Source: Verrucomicrobiota bacterium (lineage in GTDB: Bacteria > Verrucomicrobiota > Verrucomicrobiia > Limisphaerales > CANJSG01). From it: a stretch of DNA of 50,647 bases. Position numbers and translations under genes: made by a program. The stretch lies in the NCBI GenBank assembly GCA_947476875.1, contig CANJSG010000004.1, positions 1 through 50,647 on the forward strand, given 5' to 3'. This document shows, piece by piece, positions 44,072-50,647 of this stretch; within the stretch, counting starts at the first letter, position 1, and every line of letters begins with the position of its first letter. The notes below the pieces were generated by a model. It ran no database searches. It worked only from the letters and a program-made list of their open reading frames with translations, and had not been told where the DNA came from.

Positions 44072-45688
44072 TTGTCCCGCTCCCTCGCCGCCGTTCTCAC
44101 GTTCGCCCTCGTTCTTGTCGGCTGCGGATCGAAGGAGACCACCGTGCAGACCGGCGACCGCGACCAGGTCCTGCACAAGGGCAACGGAACCGAACCGCGC
44201 GACCTGGATCCGCACACCATGATCTCGGTCGAGGAGGACAACATCATGCAGGCGCTGTTCGAGCCGCTCGTGTGGCGGCATCCCGACACGATGGCTCCGA
44301 CGCCGGGCGTGGCGGAGAAGTGGGACATCTCAGCCGACGGCAAGGTCTTCACGTTCCACCTGCGCAAGAACGCCCGCTGGTCCAATGGCGATCCCGTGAC
44401 CGCGCGCGATTTCGCCTACTCCATGCGGCGGGCACTGACGCCGGAACTCGCCGCTGAATTCGCCTTCTACCTTTATCCCATCCGCGGCGCGGAAGCCTTC
44501 AACACGGGCAAGTCGAAGGACTTCACCACTGTCGGCGTCGAGGCCGTCGACGATCTCACGCTGAAGTTGACCCTTGCCGAGCCGACGCCCTACTTCATGT
44601 CGCTTCTGACCATTTCCACCTACATGCCCGTGCACAGCGCCACCGTCGAGAAGGCCGGCGGCGGTTCCCGCAAGGGAACCCTGTGGACGCGTCCCGGAAA
44701 CCACGTCAGCAACGGGCCCTTCACGCTCTCGGAATGGTCTCCCTCCAAGCACATCACGCTCCGGCGAAACACGAACTACTGGGACGCCGCCAACGTGAAG
44801 CTGGCCGAAGTGCGCTTCTACCCGATCGAGAATTCCGACACCGAGGAGCGCGCCTTCCGCGCCGGGCAGCTCCACCTCACCGCCGCGTTGCCGACTTCGA
44901 AGATCGCGGCATACAAGAAAGATGAGCCCCAGTTCCTTCGCACCGTCCCCTACCTCCGCGCGCAATACATCGGCTGCAACGTGACCAACGGCGTGCTCGC
45001 CAACCGTCTCGTCCGTCGTGCGCTCGGCCTCGCCATCGACCGCGAAGGCATCGTCAACACCGTCACCCGCGGCGGTGAAACCCCGGCGTGGTCGTTCGTC
45101 GCGCCGAAGATGGCCGGCTACGAATCCCGTGCGCGCCTTCCCTTCGATCCCGCCGCCGCGAAGAAGGCCCTGGCCGACGCGGGATTCGCCGACGGCAAAG
45201 GGTTCCCGAAACTGCAGATGGTCTTCGACAACGCCGAGATCACCAAGATCACCGCCGAAGCGATCCAACAGATGTGGCGCGCGACGCTCGGCATCGAAGT
45301 AGGGCTGCAGAACATGGAGAAGAAGGTCTACCTCGACCGCATCAACTCGAAGGACTACGAGCTCTATCTCGGCGGTTGGACGCCGGACTTCCCTGATCCC
45401 ATGGGCTTTCTCGAGATGTGGGGATCCAGCTCCACGGCGAACTACGCCGGTTTCCGCAATGCGGCCTACGACGACCTGCTCGCCAGGTCCGGCCGCGAAC
45501 TCGAAGTGCCCAAGCGCATGGAACTGATCCGTCAGGCGGAGGATCTGTTGACCGACGAAGCGCCGATCCTGTCGATCTACCACCACGCCCGCGTCTACCT
45601 CAGCCGTCCGTCGGTGAAGGGTTGGCATACCAATCCGCTCGACACGCACGCCTACAGCCGGGTGTTCCTCGAAGCCGGCGGCAAGTGA
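44072..45688 (+). CDS. ABC transporter oligopeptide-binding lipoprotein (OppA-like), copy 2
   Basis: A 538-residue SBP_bac_5 protein, paralogue of the preceding gene: GNGTEPRDLDPHTMISVEED, PGVAEKWDISADGKVFTFHL, RKNARWSNGDPVTARDFAYS, NHVSNGPFTLSEWSPSKHIT and GGWTPDFPDPMGFLEMW correspond to copy 1. Starting at TTG 44072 gives a compact lipoprotein signal (MSRSLAAVLTFALVLVGC, Cys18). The open frame extends back to ATG 43892, but those 60 residues are translated palindrome, which would place the signal internally. I therefore prefer the TTG, with moderate confidence in the start. The tandem pair suggests duplication and change of ligand; no permease is nearby. Confidence 0.92.
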   Translation: MSRSLAAVLTFALVLVGCGSKETTVQTGDRDQVLHKGNGTEPRDLDPHTMISVEEDNIMQALFEPLVWRHPDTMAPTPGVAEKWDISADGKVFTFHLRKNARWSNGDPVTARDFAYSMRRALTPELAAEFAFYLYPIRGAEAFNTGKSKDFTTVGVEAVDDLTLKLTLAEPTPYFMSLLTISTYMPVHSATVEKAGGGSRKGTLWTRPGNHVSNGPFTLSEWSPSKHITLRRNTNYWDAANVKLAEVRFYPIENSDTEERAFRAGQLHLTAALPTSKIAAYKKDEPQFLRTVPYLRAQYIGCNVTNGVLANRLVRRALGLAIDREGIVNTVTRGGETPAWSFVAPKMAGYESRARLPFDPAAAKKALADAGFADGKGFPKLQMVFDNAEITKITAEAIQQMWRATLGIEVGLQNMEKKVYLDRINSKDYELYLGGWTPDFPDPMGFLEMWGSSSTANYAGFRNAAYDDLLARSGRELEVPKRMELIRQAEDLLTDEAPILSIYHHARVYLSRPSVKGWHTNPLDTHAYSRVFLEAGGK

Positions 45689-45709
45689 TCCCATCACTGC
45701 TTCGCCGTT

Positions 45710-46510
45710 CTACCCGGCAAACGGATTCCCCGCCGCCTTGGCCGCTTTCTCCACCTTAGGCCGCTTGAAGAGTGCCCACGGCACATAGACCCAGCTCACG
45801 AGGAGGTGCAGCGCCATCACCCCGGCCAGCATGGGCAATTCGAGAGCCCGTAGCGCGTAGAGGACGACACCGGCCGTCAGGATGACCGATCCGGTCATCT
45901 GGGCTGCGCCGGACAATTTCCACGAGCCGATGATCGTCAGTTCGCGGTCGGCGAAAAATGCGAGGAGGCGCACGGGCAGGAAGTAGATCGTCGCCCAAGC
46001 CGCCCAGACGATCATCAGCCCGGTCATCACGGCCAACGCGGTCACGAGGTAGACGAGCGGTTTCCATGCGCCCCATTTCGGCTCCAGCTGGCCGCGTCCG
46101 ATGGCGAAGGTCCACGAGACGTCGTAGGGCCGTGTGACGCAGCCGAGGATTCCGCAGGCACTGAAGTTGGTCGCGCCCAGGCGGACATCGAGATCAGCCG
46201 GCCTGTCGGGCACCACGGCCGATGTGCCGGACAACGAAATGCTCAGGAAAGGCGCGGCTGCAGCGGGTTTGGCCGAGCCGAGTCCGATGACTTCACCCCG
46301 GCTCATCACGGCATCTTCTGGAATCTGCCGGATCAATTCGCTGATGACAGGAGACACGTTGGTCGTGACGAAGAACACCATTGCGACGGCCGTGCCGAAG
46401 GAGAACAGGAGCTGCACCACGAACAGGCGCGTCAGTGACGCGCCGGCAAAGGCCGCCGCTCCGCCGGGAGTCAGCGGTTGCAAGGGTTTGTTGAACAGGT
46501 CCCATTTCAC
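45710..46510 (-). CDS. polytopic membrane protein of unknown function
   Basis: A 266-residue integral membrane protein starting at GTG 46510 (MKWDLFNKPLQPLTPGG). The frame extends to an ATG at 46618, but that leader reads like non-coding DNA. Hydrophobic segments: LTRLFVVQLLFSFGTAVAMV, KPLVYLVTALAVMTGLMIVW, AAWATIYFLPVRLLAFFA, MTGSVILTAGVVLYALRAL and AGVMALHLLVSWVYVPWALF. A roughly 90-residue soluble loop between helices 1 and 2 contains Cys in SACGILGCV. It faintly resembles YIP1-type proteins but no family is certain. It converges on the second OppA-like gene with a 21-base gap. Confidence 0.7.
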   Translation of the reverse strand: MKWDLFNKPLQPLTPGGAAAFAGASLTRLFVVQLLFSFGTAVAMVFFVTTNVSPVISELIRQIPEDAVMSRGEVIGLGSAKPAAAAPFLSISLSGTSAVVPDRPADLDVRLGATNFSACGILGCVTRPYDVSWTFAIGRGQLEPKWGAWKPLVYLVTALAVMTGLMIVWAAWATIYFLPVRLLAFFADRELTIIGSWKLSGAAQMTGSVILTAGVVLYALRALELPMLAGVMALHLLVSWVYVPWALFKRPKVEKAAKAAGNPFAG

Positions 46511-46626
46511 CGTTCGGAATCGCCGCAGAATCGAAGCTCCGGGGCAAAGGAATTCTTGGAATGATGCTCCGCGAAGCCCGGAGTGATCTTCGGAATGCGT
46601 CGACAAACACGCCCGCACACCGCGGG

Positions 46627-47334
46627 CTACTTCGCCAGCAACGCATCCAGCTCGTTCAGCCCCGCGTGCGAGCCGATCTCGTAGAAGCGCGTCGTCACCT
46701 CATGGCCGGCGAGCCGGTCGCGGCTGAGGAGGTTCTGCAAAAGCTCGGCGAGATCGAAGGCTTCGCGGCCAGCGAACGGCTCGAAGGCGGCGGGTTTGAG
46801 CAGCTCCAATCCGTAGTCGATGTGGCGCATCTCGGGCTGCTTCGCCTTCTTGTCGTAGATGCGGATGCGCCCGTCGGCGAAGATCACGTTGCTCGTGTCG
46901 TAGCTGCCTTCGTTGCGGTAGACGGTCATCAATCCCTGCTTGCCGGACTTCAGGAACGTCTCGGCCACGGGCGCGAAGGGGATGGGCAGATACGAATCAC
47001 CGTAGAGGACGAAGAAGGTCTCGCCCAGCAGCGGCAACGCCTGGCGCAATGCGCCGCCGGTGCCGAGCAGCTTGGGGCCGTCGAACGAGTAGTCCACCCG
47101 CAGGCCGAAACTTGAGCCGTCGCCCACGACGTCGCGCACCATCTCGCCGAGGTAACCGACGCAGAGGACGACGCGGCGGATGCCCTCGCGCTGGAGCTGT
47201 TCAAGCTGGTGCTCGATGAACGGCCGCCCGGCCACGGCCACGAGCGACTTGGGAATCGTCTCCGTGATGGGCCGCAGCCGCGTGGCAAGACCGCCGGCGA
47301 GGATGGCGAGGGGAATGTCGGCGAGGCTATTCAT
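46627..47334 (-). CDS. sugar-phosphate nucleotidyltransferase (HddC-like)
   Basis: A 235-residue cytoplasmic enzyme with the nucleotidyltransferase fold. The signature LAILAGGLATRLRPITETIP opens the protein, followed by FIEHQLEQLQREGIRRVVLC, LLGTGGALRQALPLLGETF and the metal-binding FFVLYGDSYLPIP. It should transfer a nucleotide to a sugar-1-phosphate. The nearby GHMP kinase of heptose-kinase type suggests D-glycero-alpha-D-manno-heptose-1-phosphate as substrate (GDP-heptose route), but this is inferred from context. No gmhA or gmhB gene is in the window. The upstream neighbour on this strand is a SMI1/KNR4 gene with 15 bases between. Confidence 0.88.
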   Translation of the reverse strand: MNSLADIPLAILAGGLATRLRPITETIPKSLVAVAGRPFIEHQLEQLQREGIRRVVLCVGYLGEMVRDVVGDGSSFGLRVDYSFDGPKLLGTGGALRQALPLLGETFFVLYGDSYLPIPFAPVAETFLKSGKQGLMTVYRNEGSYDTSNVIFADGRIRIYDKKAKQPEMRHIDYGLELLKPAAFEPFAGREAFDLAELLQNLLSRDRLAGHEVTTRFYEIGSHAGLNELDALLAK

Positions 47335-47349
47335 GTCCTATCGTTAGCT

Positions 47350-47826
47350 TCAGTCATTCGGAACGGGCCTCAACAGGTTCAAGAACTGGGAGAATGATGA
47401 AGCGATCGTCATGAGAATCGAAGGTTCCTGTTCTCCGTCGTCCACTTCATGGTCCCAAAAAACGCACTGCCCACTGGCAGACATCAGTATTCTGTTTCCG
47501 AAGCCGTCGAGGGCGATGGGGAAAAATCCCGCCGGAATTCTTCCCTGAATGCACTCCCACTCATCCCAGAAGACCGAGGCAAGCTCCGACGACGGTTTCA
47601 TGGGTAGGATTTCGTCTATGATGATCGCAACGTGGTGAGGCTTGGCTGGAGTCCCGTTGATGGGAATCAAACCGAAATCCTTAAAGGTGACGCCGCCGGT
47701 CGTTTTCATGAACGCCACGTAGTCTTCAGGGAACGCAATCCCCACCGCTTCAGAAACGACCTCGATCTGGTTTCGAGACAGCGGAACATGATAGCTCCGA
47801 ACGAACTCGTCGCTGAAGTAGCGCAT
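47350..47826 (-). CDS. SMI1/KNR4-family protein (possible toxin immunity)
   Basis: A 158-residue cytoplasmic protein. Features of the SMI1/KNR4 (SUKH) fold: LSRNQIEVVSEAVGIAFPED then YVAFMKTTGGVTFKDFGLIP, a middle strand FFPIALDGFGNRILMS, GQCVFWDHEVDDGE and a C-terminal helix ASSFSQFLNLLRP. In bacteria this superfamily is best known as immunity proteins against polymorphic toxins; no toxin gene is present nearby. Base composition appears less GC-rich than the flanking genes, consistent with recent transfer. It separates two genes of a sugar-nucleotide pathway, which suggests an insertion. Function as immunity is inference. Confidence 0.85.
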   Translation of the reverse strand: MRYFSDEFVRSYHVPLSRNQIEVVSEAVGIAFPEDYVAFMKTTGGVTFKDFGLIPINGTPAKPHHVAIIIDEILPMKPSSELASVFWDEWECIQGRIPAGFFPIALDGFGNRILMSASGQCVFWDHEVDDGEQEPSILMTIASSFSQFLNLLRPVPND

Positions 47827-47912
47827 GAGTCAGCGATCCTGTGCGCCTGGCTTTCGAGGCATTTGTTCTTCGGTCCAGGTTTCAGGCCACTGCTAAGGCT
47901 CTATAGTGTGCC

Positions 47913-48896
47913 TCACCCCTCCAGCACCTTCGTGCCTTGGAAGTCGAAGCGGAAGCGGACTTCGGTGAGGCCGGCCTGGTGCATGGCGTGGCGGAGCTTC
48001 GCCTTGCCTTCGTCGGCGTAGAACATGAGGAAGCCGCCGCCGCCGGCGCCGATGAGCTTGCCGCCGAGCGCGCCGTTGGCCATGGCCGCGTCATACCATT
48101 CGTCGATCTGGCCGTTGCTCATGTTGCCGCTGCGTTCCTTCTTCCGTTTCCAGTGCACGTCCATGAGCCGGGCGAACTCGCGCAGGTCGCCCTTCTCCAT
48201 GGCGGCCGCGCTCTGGCGGCCGAGGTCCTTGATGAAATGCAGGTTCTCCAGCATCGCCTGGTCGTCCTGCTTCGACTTGTCGTGCTGTTCCTTGAGGATG
48301 GACGAGGCGGATCGGCTGTAGCCGGTGAAGAAGAGGAGGAGGTTGTCCTCGAGGTTGTAGAGCGTCTCCTCGGAGAGCTTGAGGGGCCAGGCCTTGACGT
48401 TGCCGTCGCGCTGGAACTCGAAGCAGGTGATGCCGCCGTAGGCCGCGATGTATTGGTCCTGCTTGCCGATGGGTTCGCGCAGGCGGTTCAGCTCGATGTA
48501 GCAGGCCTGGGCGGCGAGTTCGGCCGGGTGGACGAGGTTCTTCTTGTAGCCGTGGAGGGCCTTCAGCAGCGAGGTGGTGAAGCTGCCGGAGGAACCGAGC
48601 CCGGTGCCGGCCGGGATGTCGGCCATGCTGGTCATCTCCAGATACGGGCCTTCCACGCCCACGAGGTCGAAGGCCTCGCGGATGATGGGATGCTCGAGCT
48701 GCTTGGCGGTGGGAACGCGCTCGAGCTTGGAATATTTCACGATCAGATCCGGCACGAAGGTCTGGTGCAGGGTCGTGTAGATATACTTGTCGATGGCCGC
48801 GGCCACGAGGAAGCCGCCGTGGCGTTCGTAGTAGGAGGGAAGATCGGTGCCGCCGCCGCCGAGGCTGATGCGAAGAGGGGAGCGCGTGATGATCAT
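47913..48896 (-). CDS. GHMP kinase, heptose-7-phosphate kinase type (HddA-like)
   Basis: A 327-residue sugar kinase. The three GHMP motifs are present: PLRISLGGGGTDLPSYYERH at the N terminus, the ATP-binding PAGTGLGSSGSFTTSLLKAL and the C-terminal KLIGAGGGGFLMFYAD. The ELNRLREPIGKQDQYIAAYG segment with DQYIAAYGG is typical of the D-glycero-D-manno-heptose 7-phosphate kinase / FKP subgroup. It would phosphorylate C1 of heptose-7-phosphate for S-layer or lipopolysaccharide glycans. ATG 48896 gives MIITRSPLRIS, the family start; the longer start at 48962 adds a Pro-rich unrelated leader. The SMI1 and nucleotidyltransferase genes lie downstream on the same strand. Confidence 0.9.
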   Translation of the reverse strand: MIITRSPLRISLGGGGTDLPSYYERHGGFLVAAAIDKYIYTTLHQTFVPDLIVKYSKLERVPTAKQLEHPIIREAFDLVGVEGPYLEMTSMADIPAGTGLGSSGSFTTSLLKALHGYKKNLVHPAELAAQACYIELNRLREPIGKQDQYIAAYGGITCFEFQRDGNVKAWPLKLSEETLYNLEDNLLLFFTGYSRSASSILKEQHDKSKQDDQAMLENLHFIKDLGRQSAAAMEKGDLREFARLMDVHWKRKKERSGNMSNGQIDEWYDAAMANGALGGKLIGAGGGGFLMFYADEGKAKLRHAMHQAGLTEVRFRFDFQGTKVLEG

Positions 48897-48964
48897 GGCT
48901 GGGCGGAAAGGTGCGAAGGACGGCGGGCGAAAGGCAAGTGCGGGAATGAGGCTTGGCCGCAATC

Positions 48965-49032
48965 CTTCTCGTCCTCGTTATCCTTCTCGCTGGGTTTCCG
49001 AGAACGAGGACGAGAATGAGGACGAGAATGAG
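48965..49032. repeat. inverted GAGGACGAGAATGAG repeat
   Basis: Left arm CTTCTCGTCCTCGTTATCCT and on (48965-48989) faces CGAGAACGAGGACGAGAATG and on (48999-49032). The right side is also a tandem repeat of GAGGACGAGAAT. It lies in the gap between the GHMP kinase and DUF1501 genes. Confidence 0.8.
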
Positions 49033-49059
49033 ATGCGGGCTGCAGCGACCGCCCTGCCA

Positions 49060-50505
49060 TCAGGCGAGGAGCTTCTTCACCAGTTCGCCGTGGATGTCGG
49101 TCAGCCGGAAGTCGCGGCCTTCGAAGCGGTGGGTGAAGCGGGTGTGCTCGATGCCGAGCAGGTGGAGCATCGTGGCGTGCAGGTCGTGCACTGAGACGGG
49201 ATCGGCCACGATGTTGTAGCCGAAATCGTCGGTCTCGCCGAGGACGAGTCCGGGCTTCACGCCGCCGCCGGCCATCCAGAGCGAGAAGCAGCGGGGATGA
49301 TGGTCGCGGCCGAAGCTGGTCTTGGAGATGTCGCCCTGGGAATAGGCCGTGCGTCCGAACTCGCCGCCCCAGATGACGAGCGTGTCGTCGAGCAGGCCGC
49401 GTTGTTTGAGATCCTTGACCAAGGCGGCGCTGGCTTTGTCCGTGTTCTTCGTCTGGTTCTTGATGCCGTCGGGCAAGCCGCCGTGGTGGTCCCAGTCGCG
49501 GTGGCAAAGCTGGACGAAGCGCACGCCGCGTTCCGCCAGGCGCCGCGCGAGCAGGCAGTTGTTGGCGAAGGATGCCTTGCCCGGTTCCGCGCCGTAGGCC
49601 TCGAGGACTTCCTTGGGCTCCTTCGCGAGATCCATCAGGTCCGGCACGCTCGTCTGCATGCGGAAGGCGAGTTCGTAGTTCTCGATGTGCGTGGCGATCG
49701 AGGGATCGCCGAGCGCGCCGAGCTGTTTGCGATTGAACTCCTGCATCGAGTCGAGCAACTGCCGGCGGGCGTTGCCGCTGAGGCCGGGCGGATTGGAGAC
49801 GTAGAGAACGGGATCGCCCTGGCTGCGGAGCTGCACGCCCTGGTAGTTGCCGGGGAGGAATCCATTTCCCCAGTAACGCGCCTGCAAGGATTGGCCGCCG
49901 CTGCCGCTGACGAGGACGACGTAGGCCGGGAGGTTCTGGTTCTCGCTGCCGAGACCGTAGGCCAGCCATGCGCCCATCGTCGGCCGGCCGGGCTGCTGGT
50001 TGCCGGTGCCGAAGAAGGTGACGGCCGGATCGTGGTTGATCGGGTCGGTGTGCATCGAGCGGATGAGCGCGATGTCGTCCACGATGCCGCCGATGTTCGG
50101 GAGCATGCTGCTCAGCTCGACGCCGGACTTGCCGTAGCGTTTGAACTCGAAGGCGGGCCCGACGCACTTCAGCACGGACTGGCCGGCGGTCATGCCGGTG
50201 ATGCGCTGGCCCATGCGGACGCTGGGCGGCAATTCCTCGCCGGTCATCTCCTTGAGCTTCGGCTTGTGGTCGAAGAGATCGAGGTGCGAGGGCGCGCCGG
50301 ATTGGAAGAGGTAGATGACGCGTTTGGCCTTGGGCGCGAAGTGGAGCGTTTTGAGCGCGCCTCCGATTCCGGATGGAGCCGCACCTGCGCCGAAGAGGGA
50401 AGGCTTGAGCAAGGTAGCGAGCGCCATCGCGCCAAGCCCGGTCGTGCTGCGGGTGAGGAAGGAGCGGCGGGTCAACGCGCGTTCGATGTCGGACTGGAAG
50501 ATCAT
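49060..50505 (-). CDS. DUF1501 exported protein (sulfatase-like superfamily), copy 2
   Basis: A 481-residue DUF1501 protein with a twin-arginine signal (TRRSFLTRSTTGLGAMALAT). It shares the core of copy 1: RVIYLFQSGAPSHLDLFDHK, AWLAYGLGSENQNLPAYVVL, RGVRFVQLCHRDWDHHGGLP, TLVIWGGEFGRTAYSQGDIS, GRDHHPRCFSLWMAGGGVKP and HDLHATMLHLLGIEHTRFTH. Where copy 1 has HGGPSHVD, copy 2 has SGAPSHLD, the subgroup often paired with DUF1553 partners. That partner would lie beyond the right edge, upstream on this strand. Reaction unknown. The 142 bases upstream contain a copy of the dispersed repeat seen at 34985-35070. Confidence 0.93.
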   Translation of the reverse strand: MIFQSDIERALTRRSFLTRSTTGLGAMALATLLKPSLFGAGAAPSGIGGALKTLHFAPKAKRVIYLFQSGAPSHLDLFDHKPKLKEMTGEELPPSVRMGQRITGMTAGQSVLKCVGPAFEFKRYGKSGVELSSMLPNIGGIVDDIALIRSMHTDPINHDPAVTFFGTGNQQPGRPTMGAWLAYGLGSENQNLPAYVVLVSGSGGQSLQARYWGNGFLPGNYQGVQLRSQGDPVLYVSNPPGLSGNARRQLLDSMQEFNRKQLGALGDPSIATHIENYELAFRMQTSVPDLMDLAKEPKEVLEAYGAEPGKASFANNCLLARRLAERGVRFVQLCHRDWDHHGGLPDGIKNQTKNTDKASAALVKDLKQRGLLDDTLVIWGGEFGRTAYSQGDISKTSFGRDHHPRCFSLWMAGGGVKPGLVLGETDDFGYNIVADPVSVHDLHATMLHLLGIEHTRFTHRFEGRDFRLTDIHGELVKKLLA

Positions 50506-50527
50506 GGCGAGGGGATGGGATGCCCGA

Positions 50528-50609
50528 GTCGCGGAGCGACCATGGAGATTAGCCGGCCACGAAGCGGCTGGTATCCGGCCGGATGAAACTCGTCCCGGAG
50601 GGACGGCGG
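50528..50609. repeat. dispersed repeat, second copy (partner of 34985-35070)
   Basis: GTCGCGGAGCGACCATGGAG through GTCCCGGAGGGACGGCGG aligns along its whole length with 34985-35070, with one gap of about four bases. Both copies share the internal hairpin TAGCC-GGCCAC-GAAGC-GGCTGG type and the GGAGGGACGGCGG end. Confidence 0.75.
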
Positions 50610-50647
50610 AGTGACTGGAGGATTCCCGCGTCCCTTCAGGACGCAGA

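Overview
The window is high-GC bacterial chromosome, almost certainly from the Verrucomicrobiota and probably the Pedosphaerales/Limisphaerales side. This rests on family content: DUF1501, DUF1549/DUF1553-cytochrome and PVC-type membrane-bound dehydrogenase (TIGR02604-like) proteins belong mainly to Planctomycetes and Verrucomicrobia, as do the FG-GAP/VCBS protein, the SEL1 protein and the dense palindromic intergenic repeats. Shine-Dalgarno sequences are rare; the clearest are at 10158-10163 and 38291-38295. Species cannot be fixed from the sequence.

Layout: (1) 1-1442, end of an ATP synthase operon (atpD 3' end, atpC, terminator). (2) 1537-5128, a tightly coupled cupin / FG-GAP protein / sialidase-like trio, followed by an MsbA-type ABC exporter. 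(3) 7007-7820, a decayed region with a 5' tRNA-Leu fragment and an IS5-type transposase remnant. (4) 7821-15181, a membrane protein, an ArsR-type regulator with a perfect palindromic operator, a divergent DUF2892 protein, an RND efflux pair and a SorAB-like sulfite dehydrogenase, then a broken cytochrome c gene. (5) 15931-19671, tyrA, aroA and a SEL1-repeat protein separated by large nested palindromes. (6) 19714-29440, minus-strand genes: DUF1549/DUF1553 cytochrome protein, DUF1501 protein, a very large SGNH-propeller-cupredoxin protein, a secreted HExxH protein and a small ORF. (7) 29537-34847, pgi, a Pro/Ala/Lys-rich exported protein, lysA and an RlmI-type methyltransferase. (8) 35208-45688, DUF58, BatA/vWA and a 1291-residue coiled-coil/collagen-like protein, followed by two tandem oligopeptide-binding lipoproteins. 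(9) 45710-50505, a membrane protein, a heptose-type nucleotidyltransferase and GHMP kinase separated by a SMI1/KNR4 gene, and a second DUF1501 protein.

How the genes may work together: the 24655-29440 cluster joins c-type heme motifs in the DUF1553 protein to a type-1 copper domain in the propeller protein, suggesting an exported redox or degradation module. The ArsR/DUF2892/RND/SorAB block looks like a reactive-sulfur or toxic-compound response. The nucleotidyltransferase and GHMP kinase would supply activated heptose for surface glycans. DUF58/BatA/coiled-coil genes form a Bat-like envelope cluster without an adjacent MoxR ATPase.

The most unusual feature is a set of dispersed palindromic repeats. 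They lie between genes and also, in frame, inside the FG-GAP protein and the RND pump, with another copy against the 5' end of the second oligopeptide-binding gene. This resembles the in-gene palindromic elements known from Rickettsia and is the best candidate here for something undescribed.
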